Shown here: in pieces, positions 52,844 to 59,009 of the stretch
Layout: each line of letters begins with the position of its first letter
Position numbering within the stretch: the first letter of the stretch is position 1
Assembly: GCF_016803135.1 (NCBI RefSeq)
Contig: NZ_JAEVFE010000003.1
Coordinates: forward strand, 62,001 to 126,000
From: Altererythrobacter sp. C41
Lineage (GTDB): Bacteria; Pseudomonadota; Alphaproteobacteria; Sphingomonadales; Sphingomonadaceae
Direction of reading: 5' to 3'
DNA: 64,000 nucleotides
Translations under genes and position numbers: made by a program
The notes under the pieces: generated by a model
The model's database searches: none
The model's input: only the letters and a program-made list of their open reading frames with translations
What the model was told of the DNA's origin: nothing

Positions 52844-52859
52844 TTGACGCATGCGTAAA
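52844..52859. promoter_or_regulatory. Palindrome around ACGCATGCGT between divergent acyl-CoA operons
   Basis: ACGCATGCGT (52847-52856) is a perfect 10-bp palindrome, extended to 16 bp with one mismatched pair. It lies in the 104-base gap between thiolase and hydratase genes, and TTGACG of one arm could serve as a -35. A single dimeric regulator bound here could control both operons, as TetR-type FadR/PaaR-like proteins do. Confidence 0.45.
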
Positions 52860-52912
52860 GCTTGGCCAGCAAGGGCACAAGAACAGTTTCGATAAGAAAT
52901 GGAGTGGATGGG

Positions 52913-53674
52913 ATGAGCGAGGAGCTGCTGACAGAGGTGCGCGACGGCGTGCTGGTCGTCACGATCAACCGCCCCGAAGCGAAGAACGCCATGAACAAGG
53001 CGGCGGCCGAGGGGATCGCGGCGGCGATGGACCGGCTCGACGCGGAGGACGACCTGCGGGTCGGCATTCTCACCGGCGCGGGCGGCACGTTCTGCTCGGG
53101 GATGGACCTCAAGGGCTTCCTGCGCGGCGAATCGCCGATGATCGAGGGGCGCGGGTTCGGAGGCGTTGTTCAGGCACCGCCGAAGAAGCCGCTGATCGCT
53201 GCGGTGGAGGGCTATGCGCTTGCCGGCGGGCTTGAGTTGATGATCGCCTGCGATCTGGTCGTCGCGAGCAGCCAAGCCAAGTTCGGCATTCCGGAAGTGA
53301 AGCGCGGTCTCGTCGCGGGGGCGGGGGGCGTGATGATGCTGCCCGACCAAATCCCGGAGCGGATCGCGATGGAGCTGGCGCTGACCGGAGATTTCATCGA
53401 CGCCGCGCGCGCTTACGAGCTCGGCCTGATCAACCGCGTGGTCGAGGGGGCCGCGCTCGACGGTGCGCTCGAACTGGCGGGCCGGATCGCGGAGAACGGC
53501 CCACTGGCTGTGCGCCTGTCCAAGCAGATCATCCGCGAATCCCGCGCCTGGCCGATGGACGAGCGCTACGATCGGCAGGGGCCGATGATCGGGCAGGTCT
53601 TCGTCAGCGAGGACGCGCGCGAGGGCGCGGCCGCCTTCGCCGAGAAACGCAAGCCGAACTGGAAGGGCAAGTAG
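52913..53674 (+). CDS. Enoyl-CoA hydratase/isomerase (crotonase)
   Basis: A 253-residue crotonase. The oxyanion loop is in GGTFCSGMDLKGF (58-69), and catalytic Glu108 (AGGLELMIACD) and Glu128 (FGIPEVKRGL) are both present, as in true hydratases. The start at 52913 follows GGAGTGGATGG; the ORF upstream is not conserved. It is followed by a racemase gene with no gap. It hydrates trans-2-enoyl-CoA in the degradation pathway shared with the divergent thiolase. Confidence 0.88.
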   Translation: MSEELLTEVRDGVLVVTINRPEAKNAMNKAAAEGIAAAMDRLDAEDDLRVGILTGAGGTFCSGMDLKGFLRGESPMIEGRGFGGVVQAPPKKPLIAAVEGYALAGGLELMIACDLVVASSQAKFGIPEVKRGLVAGAGGVMMLPDQIPERIAMELALTGDFIDAARAYELGLINRVVEGAALDGALELAGRIAENGPLAVRLSKQIIRESRAWPMDERYDRQGPMIGQVFVSEDAREGAAAFAEKRKPNWKGK

Positions 53675-53675
53675 C

Positions 53676-54824
53676 GTGGCGGGCCCGCTCTCCGGGCTGC
53701 GCATCGTCGAGTTCGCCGGAATCGGGCCGGGGCCGTTCTGCGGCATGATGCTGGCCGATCACGGCGCGGAAGTGATCCGCATCGACCGCGCTAGCGGCGG
53801 GCGCGGCGGGTCCCAGCCGGTGGCGACGGGCGACGTGCTGGCCCGCGGGCGCAAGTCGATCGCGCTGAACCTCAAGACGGCCGAAGGCGTGGTGCTCGCG
53901 CGCAGGCTCTGTGCCAGCGCGGACGGAATTATCGAAGGCTTCCGGCCCGGTGTGATGGAGCGGCTCGGGCTCGGGCCCGACGTGCTGCTGCAGGACAATC
54001 CGAAGCTCGTCTATGGCCGCATGACCGGGTGGGGGCAGACCGGTCCCTACGCTCCTTATGCCGGGCACGACATCAACTATATCGCGCTCGCCGGCGCGCT
54101 GGCGCACTACGGTCGTGCGGGCGGCAAGCCGACGCCGCCGATCAACATGGTCGGCGATTTCGGCGGCGGCGGCATGATGCTCGCTTTCGGCATGGTGTCT
54201 GCGCTGCTCAACGTCGCCCGTGGCGGGGAAGGGCAGGTGATCGACGCGGCGATGACCGACGGCACCGCGGTGCTCATGGCCATGATCCACGGCATGAAGA
54301 ACATGGGGGTCTGGTCGGAAGATCTCGGCGCCAACATGCTGGATACCGGCGCGCACTTCTACGACACCTACGAGACCGGCGACGGCAAGTTCGTCTCCAT
54401 CGGCAGCATCGAGCCGCAGTTCTACGCCGAGCTGCGCCGTCTCCTCGGGCTGGAGGACGACCGCGACTTCGACGCTCAGCACGACCGCGCGAAGTGGGGC
54501 ATGCTCAAGGACAGGCTCGCCGCACTGTTCAAGACCAGAACGCGCGACGAATGGGACGCGCTGCTGGAACACACGGACGTCTGCTACGCGCCGGTGCTGA
54601 CCATGAGCGAGGCTGCCCGCCATCCGCACAACGTGGCGCGGGAAACATTCGTCGAGGTAGACGGCGATGTGCAGCCCGCGCCGGCGCCGCGCTATTCCGC
54701 GACCGCGCCGGACAAGCCCCGATCCGCCCCAATGCCCGGCCACGATAGCGACGCGATCCTCGCCACGCTTGGCATGGATGCCGACGAGATAGCCGCCCTG
54801 CGCGAAGCGGGCACGATCGCCTGA
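53676..54824 (+). CDS. mcr: Alpha-methylacyl-CoA racemase (CaiB/BaiF family III)
   Basis: A 382-residue family III CoA enzyme. The residues His131 (GHDINYIALAG), Asp161 (VGDFGGGG) and Glu246 (GSIEPQFY) match the His126/Asp156/Glu241 set of the mycobacterial racemase with a constant offset of five. So epimerase activity rather than CoA transfer is likely. It inverts (2R)- to (2S)-methylacyl-CoA esters so that (S)-specific dehydrogenases can act. The GTG start follows the hydratase stop by one base. Racemases of this kind are used for sterol side-chains and branched fatty acids, which fits the neighbouring dehydrogenases. Confidence 0.88.
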   Translation: MAGPLSGLRIVEFAGIGPGPFCGMMLADHGAEVIRIDRASGGRGGSQPVATGDVLARGRKSIALNLKTAEGVVLARRLCASADGIIEGFRPGVMERLGLGPDVLLQDNPKLVYGRMTGWGQTGPYAPYAGHDINYIALAGALAHYGRAGGKPTPPINMVGDFGGGGMMLAFGMVSALLNVARGGEGQVIDAAMTDGTAVLMAMIHGMKNMGVWSEDLGANMLDTGAHFYDTYETGDGKFVSIGSIEPQFYAELRRLLGLEDDRDFDAQHDRAKWGMLKDRLAALFKTRTRDEWDALLEHTDVCYAPVLTMSEAARHPHNVARETFVEVDGDVQPAPAPRYSATAPDKPRSAPMPGHDSDAILATLGMDADEIAALREAGTIA

Positions 54825-54850
54825 CAGAACAACCGGAGAGGAACACTTTC

Positions 54851-56014
54851 ATGCCCGTTATCGACGTCCCCGACCCAGAGTTCATGCAGGACGAGGAGAT
54901 CGCGGTCTTCAGGGATGCGGTCGGCAAGTTCTTCGAGCAGCACGCGCCGGAGAAGCGGGTCGAGAAGTGGCGCGAAGACGGCATGGTCGAGCGCGAATTC
55001 TGGACCGAAGCGGGCGCGGCGGGGATTCTCGGCATGACGGTGCCCGAGGAATACGGCGGCCACGGCGGCGATTTCCGGCACGATCTGGTCGTGCTCGACC
55101 AGCAGGCGGAGAAGGGCGTCGACGGGTTCGCCGCGAGCCTGCACAACGTGATCATCCTTCCCTATGTCGTTCGCCACGGGACGGAGGAGCAGAAGAAGCG
55201 CTGGCTGCCGCGGCTCGTTTCGGGCGAGCTGATCTCGGCCATCGCAATGACCGAGCCGGGCGTGGGCTCGGACTTGCAGAGCGTCGCCACGACGGCGGTG
55301 AAGGACGGCAACGGCTACCGCCTCAACGGCGCCAAGACCTTCATCTCCAGCGGGCAGCTCGCGAACTTCATCGTCGTCGTCGCCAAGACGAACCCGAACG
55401 AGCGCGCCAAGGGCATCAGCCTGATGTGCCTCGAGACAGAGGGAGCGGAAGGTTTTCGGCGAGGCAAGAAGCTCGACAAGATCGGGATGGACGCGGCGGA
55501 TACCAGCGAGCTGTTCTTCGACGATGTTTTCATCCCGGGCGAGAACGTCCTTGGCGGACAGGAGGGGCGCGGCTTCTACCAGCTCATGGGCGAGCTGCCG
55601 CAGGAGAGGCTGGTGATCGCCGTCGGCGCGATGAGCACGATCGAGAAGGCGCTCGACAGCACGGTCGAATACGTCAAGCAGCGCAAGGCCTTCGGGCAGA
55701 CGATCTGGGACTTCCAGAACACGCAGTTCGTGCTCGCCGACCTCAAGGCGCGAGGCACAGCGGCCAAGGTCTTCCTCAACGACTGCATCGCCAAGCTGCT
55801 GAAGGGCGAACTCGACGTCACGACCGCTTCGATCGCCAAGTACTGGCTGACGGAGCTGCAAGGGGAGGTCGTCGATAAGTGCCTCCAGCTTCATGGCGGC
55901 TGGGGCTACATCAACGAGTACCCGATTGCGAAGATGTTCCGCGACAGCCGGGTGACGCGGATCTTCGGCGGTTCGAACGAGATCATGAAGATGCTGATCG
56001 CCCGCTCCATGTAA
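54851..56014 (+). CDS. Acyl-CoA dehydrogenase (long/branched-chain type)
   Basis: A 387-residue acyl-CoA dehydrogenase. Motifs are AMTEPGVGSDLQSV, KTFISSGQLANFIVVV, ELPQERLVIAVGAM, and HGGWGYINEYPIAKMFRDSRVTRIFGGSNEIM. The usual Glu of medium-chain enzymes is Gly in IFGGSNEI; the Glu in PQERL matches the base of long-chain and isovaleryl enzymes. It follows the racemase by 26 bases with an AGAGGAA ribosome site. It would act on the (S)-methylacyl-CoA delivered by the racemase. Confidence 0.9.
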   Translation: MPVIDVPDPEFMQDEEIAVFRDAVGKFFEQHAPEKRVEKWREDGMVEREFWTEAGAAGILGMTVPEEYGGHGGDFRHDLVVLDQQAEKGVDGFAASLHNVIILPYVVRHGTEEQKKRWLPRLVSGELISAIAMTEPGVGSDLQSVATTAVKDGNGYRLNGAKTFISSGQLANFIVVVAKTNPNERAKGISLMCLETEGAEGFRRGKKLDKIGMDAADTSELFFDDVFIPGENVLGGQEGRGFYQLMGELPQERLVIAVGAMSTIEKALDSTVEYVKQRKAFGQTIWDFQNTQFVLADLKARGTAAKVFLNDCIAKLLKGELDVTTASIAKYWLTELQGEVVDKCLQLHGGWGYINEYPIAKMFRDSRVTRIFGGSNEIMKMLIARSM

Positions 56015-56027
56015 GCGGGCGGCCGGT

Positions 56028-57332
56028 TCAGTCCTCGAACGGGCGGTTGCCGACGATCGACAGGCCGTAGCCTTCGAGCGCCACCAGCGAGTGGTGCGAG
56101 TTGGTCAGCAGTTCCATGTCGTGCACGCCCAGTTCGGCGAGGATCTGCGCACCTACACCGTAGTCGCGGAACTCCTCGATATCCTGCTCGATCGGCTCGC
56201 CGCGATGAAGGCGGGTGATCGCGGTCATGTCCTTGCCCGCCGACTTGTTGATCACCACGATCACGCCGGCGCCTTCCGCGGCGATGGCCTCCATCGATTT
56301 CTGCAGGAGACCGCCGCGCGGCGAATCCTCGCCGAAGATGTCGGCGAAGGGATTGAGCAGGTGCATGCGCACGAGCGTCGGCTTGCTCGGATCGATCCGG
56401 CCGAGGACGAGCGCCAGCGTATCGTCGCCGGTCGCCTTGTTGTGGAAGCCGATCGCGTTCCACGCGCCGCCGAAGCGACTGGCGAAACGGGTCTCGGCGC
56501 GCTTCTCGACCATATGGTCGTGCTTGCGGCGATAGGCGATGAGGTCGCGGATCGTGCCGACCTTCAGGTCATGACGGCGGGCGAAGGCGATCAGGTCGTC
56601 GAGCCGCGCCATCGTGCCGTCGTCGTTCATGATCTCGCAGATCACGCCCGACGGATTGAGCCCGGCGAGGCGCGAGATATCGACCGCCGCCTCGGTATGT
56701 CCGGCGCGGACCAGCACGCCGCCGTCGCGCGCGACGAGGGGGAAGACATGACCCGGCGTCACGATATCGTCCGGCCCGTGCGCCGCGTCGATCGCAACGC
56801 TGATCGTGCGCGCGCGGTCGGCCGCGCTGATCCCGGTGGTGACGCCCTCGCGCGCCTCGATCGAGGTGGTGAACGCCGTTTCGTGCCGGGTCCGGTTATT
56901 GCGGCTCATCGGTTCCAGGCGGAGCTGGTCGCAGCGCGCCTTGGTCATCGACAGGCAGACGAGGCCCTTGCCGTGAGTCGCCATGAAGTTGATCGCGGCC
57001 GGGGTGGCCATCTGGGCGGGGATCACCAGATCGCCCTCGTTCTCCCGATCCTCGTCGTCCACCAGCACGAACATGCGCCCGTTGCGGGCCTCGTCGATGA
57101 TCTCCTCGATAGTGGCGAGCACCGGGCGATCGTCGTTCGCCTTGAGGAACGCGGCCAGCTTCTCCAGCGTGTCGGCGGTCGGATTCCAGCCCTCGTCGCT
57201 GCAATCGCGCAAGGTGTTGGCGTGCAGGCCCGCGGCGCGCGCGATGCCGGCGCGCGACATCTTGCCGGCATCGACAAGGGACTGGATCTTCTGCTTGATG
57301 GCGGCTGTGCTGAGTTCGGTCATGCGCTGCAT
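56028..57332 (-). CDS. ribB: RibB (DHBP synthase) with N-terminal helix-turn-helix and degenerate RibA-like C-terminus
   Basis: A 434-residue fusion. Residues about 12-66 form an XRE-like helix-turn-helix (SRAGIARAAGLHANTLRDC...TADTLEKLAAFLK). Residues about 70-275 are 3,4-dihydroxy-2-butanone-4-phosphate synthase, with FVLVDDEDRENEGDLVIPAQ (metal/substrate acids) and RAGHTEAAVDISRLAG. Residues about 285-434 resemble GTP cyclohydrolase II but lack its three zinc cysteines (LNPFADIFGEDSPRGG replaces the Cys-rich loop). So only the RibB half should be catalytic. It makes DHBP from ribulose-5-phosphate for riboflavin. A palindromic operator lies just upstream. ATG 57323 is an alternative start. 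Confidence 0.9.
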   Translation of the reverse strand: MQRMTELSTAAIKQKIQSLVDAGKMSRAGIARAAGLHANTLRDCSDEGWNPTADTLEKLAAFLKANDDRPVLATIEEIIDEARNGRMFVLVDDEDRENEGDLVIPAQMATPAAINFMATHGKGLVCLSMTKARCDQLRLEPMSRNNRTRHETAFTTSIEAREGVTTGISAADRARTISVAIDAAHGPDDIVTPGHVFPLVARDGGVLVRAGHTEAAVDISRLAGLNPSGVICEIMNDDGTMARLDDLIAFARRHDLKVGTIRDLIAYRRKHDHMVEKRAETRFASRFGGAWNAIGFHNKATGDDTLALVLGRIDPSKPTLVRMHLLNPFADIFGEDSPRGGLLQKSMEAIAAEGAGVIVVINKSAGKDMTAITRLHRGEPIEQDIEEFRDYGVGAQILAELGVHDMELLTNSHHSLVALEGYGLSIVGNRPFED

Positions 57333-57344
57333 TTAAACAGCACC

Positions 57345-57387
57345 ATGTGATTCTGCAATGAGAAATCACATTTTAATGTGATTCTGC
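57345..57387. promoter_or_regulatory. Operator-like repeats upstream of ribB
   Basis: A perfect 20-bp inverted repeat AATCACATTTTAATGTGATT lies at 57364-57383. A third half-site ATGTGATTCTGC at 57345-57356 repeats 57376-57387 exactly, 31 bases apart. It ends 13 bases before the ribB start, within the 61-base gap to the Crp/Fnr gene, and is much more AT-rich than its surroundings. It is probably bound by a dimeric or tetrameric regulator, which may be the helix-turn-helix of RibB itself. No FMN riboswitch fits in this gap. Confidence 0.7.
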
Positions 57388-57393
57388 CCGATT

Positions 57394-58161
57394 TCAGTCC
57401 TGCGTATTCAGCAAACTGCCAATGTGCAGCGCCCCAGGACCATAGAGATAGGCGGGGTCGAAGTCACCGTGTTCCTCGAGCTTGGCGCGATCGGTGAAAG
57501 TCAGCGTCCCGCGCCGGAAGTCCGCCACCCCGAGCCGGCGCAGTTCCCCGATCGCGCGGTTCATGTGCACGGCGGTCGTCCCGCTCATGTCCGCGAGATC
57601 GGTCTGGGTCAGCGGAGAGCGAAAGCCGTCCGTTCGTGAAAGGCCGACCATATCGAGGCGATGCCAGATCTCCGCCAGCAGATGCGCGACCCGGCGGTTG
57701 GCCTTGAGCTGCTCGAGCTTGAGCAGCCATTGCCGGTGCAGGGCCGCGTCCAGCAGGGTCGAGAACCAGAGCACCCGTGACAGATGCGGTTCGGTCGTCA
57801 TGAGTTCGATGAGACGCTCGTGCATCACCGTGCCGACTTTGGCCGGGCCGAGGGTCACCACGTCGTGATCGAGCCGCTTCAGCGCGAACGCGTGCAGGTC
57901 GACGAAATCGCCCGGCACCTGCATCCCCACGATATAACGCCGGTCGTTCTCATGAATGGCGCGCACGATGAAGCCTTCGATCAACATCGTGCTGCGCTCG
58001 CACACCTCGCCGCGAGCGAGGATGCGGTGCCCGTCATCGTATTCGCGCACGTCGGTGATGCAGCTTTCGAGAATGTCCTTCTCACGGTCCGACATCGCCT
58101 GACGAAGGCGCCCCATCAGGAATCGACCGGTCAACGGATAGCGCTCGAGTTCGCCTTTCAT
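57394..58161 (-). CDS. Crp/Fnr-family regulator
   Basis: A 255-residue regulator with beta-roll (about 20-130) and a C-terminal HTH at about 185-220 (LTQTDLADMSGTTAVHMNRAIGELRRLGVADFRRGTLTF). It is a clear paralog of the 33.1-kb gene (PGDFVDLHAFALKRLDHDV, LWFSTLLDAALHRQWLLKLEQL). No cysteine cluster is seen. It lies 61 bases upstream of ribB on the same strand and is divergent from the PhoB-like regulator across a 115-base gap. Confidence 0.88.
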   Translation of the reverse strand: MKGELERYPLTGRFLMGRLRQAMSDREKDILESCITDVREYDDGHRILARGEVCERSTMLIEGFIVRAIHENDRRYIVGMQVPGDFVDLHAFALKRLDHDVVTLGPAKVGTVMHERLIELMTTEPHLSRVLWFSTLLDAALHRQWLLKLEQLKANRRVAHLLAEIWHRLDMVGLSRTDGFRSPLTQTDLADMSGTTAVHMNRAIGELRRLGVADFRRGTLTFTDRAKLEEHGDFDPAYLYGPGALHIGSLLNTQD

Positions 58162-58217
58162 CGTAGCGACTACGCGCCGTCACCGCCGCGGTTCCGAGCT
58201 GCAGGCCCGACATTCCC

Positions 58218-58235
58218 CTGTCACCAACCCGTCAC
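58218..58235 (+). promoter_or_regulatory. Pho-box-like direct repeat upstream of PhoB-like regulator
   Basis: CTGTCAC (58218-58224) and CCGTCAC (58229-58235) are spaced by exactly 11 bases, the hallmark of the Pho box (two CTGTCA repeats one helical turn apart). It lies 41 bases ahead of the response regulator start codon. One base of the second repeat departs from consensus. Autoregulation by this regulator or control by PhoB is inference. Confidence 0.5.
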
Positions 58236-58276
58236 AAGCACGGGGCAAGCCGAAAGCGACAAGGGGACTTGCCGCT

Positions 58277-58951
58277 GTGGACGCGATCAACATTTTCCTG
58301 ACCGACGAGCTCGCCGAGACGCTCGAGGGTTTCGAGCAGGCCGGCACGCGGTTTGCTTTTGCGCGCCTCTATCCGGACGGGCCGCGACAGCTCGTCGATG
58401 GCCCCATCTGGGCTTTCGTCGACTGGGTCATGGACGATCTCGCGGGGCTCGAGATGTGCCGCCGCTTGCGCGCCGACCCGCGGACGACCGCCGCGCACGT
58501 GACGATGGTGCTGGAAAGCGACGATATCGAGGACCGCCGGCGCGCGCTGCGGGCCGGGGCCGACGATTACATGATCGGTCCGCTGGATCGAACGGCCGTA
58601 CTTGATCGCGTGCTCGCGCTCCATTCCCACCAGCGCAAACGCCATCATGCGCAGCGCATCGATCTGGGTGATCTCGCGATCGACCTGGCTGCGCAACAGG
58701 CGCGCTGGAGCGGCAAGCCCATCCTGCTGCGTCCGAACGAGCTTCGCCTGCTGCGCTACTTCGCGGAGAATCCGAACCAGGTCCTCTCGCGCGGAGAACT
58801 GATCGCCGGCCTCGGCAAAGTCGATCCGCCGATCGACGAGCGGACGGTCGACGTGTGGATCGGACGCCTGCGCCGCGCGCTCAAGTCCGCCGGGGCGGAC
58901 AGCCTGCTGCGCACGGTCCGTTCGCTCGGCTACGTCCTCGACGCACCCTGA
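58277..58951 (+). CDS. OmpR/PhoB-type response regulator with atypical receiver
   Basis: A 224-residue regulator starting at GTG. The receiver has Asp49 (AFVDWVMDDLAGLEMCRRLR) as phosphoacceptor, but the usual acidic pair is replaced by FLTDE and the conserved Thr/Lys positions by LESDD and MIGPL. So phosphorylation may be altered. The C-terminal winged helix (about 125-224, ILLRPNELRLLRYFAENPNQVLSRGELI...VDVWIGRLRRALK...VRSLGYVL) is typical PhoB. It is adjacent to a TonB receptor/lipoprotein locus whose promoter region has similar TGTCA repeats. No kinase gene is adjacent. Confidence 0.88.
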   Translation: MDAINIFLTDELAETLEGFEQAGTRFAFARLYPDGPRQLVDGPIWAFVDWVMDDLAGLEMCRRLRADPRTTAAHVTMVLESDDIEDRRRALRAGADDYMIGPLDRTAVLDRVLALHSHQRKRHHAQRIDLGDLAIDLAAQQARWSGKPILLRPNELRLLRYFAENPNQVLSRGELIAGLGKVDPPIDERTVDVWIGRLRRALKSAGADSLLRTVRSLGYVLDAP

Positions 58952-58954
58952 CCA

Positions 58955-58985
58955 AAAAAGAACGGGCCGCCCGAAGGCGGCCCGT
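58955..58985 (-). terminator. Rho-independent terminator for the TonB receptor
   Basis: A perfect 10-bp stem (58962-58971 with 58976-58985, loop CGAA). On the minus strand it is followed by a T-rich run, TTCTTTTTT, so it terminates transcripts of the receptor. On the plus strand no T-tract follows, so it is not an ideal terminator for the regulator. Confidence 0.75.
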
Positions 58986-59009
58986 CAGTAGGGTGGACTG
59001 AGAGGTTGG

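Noticed and set aside
57333-57393. FMN riboswitch upstream of ribB
   Set aside because: The gap is only 61 bases and lacks the conserved RFN element helices; an operator-like palindrome is there instead.
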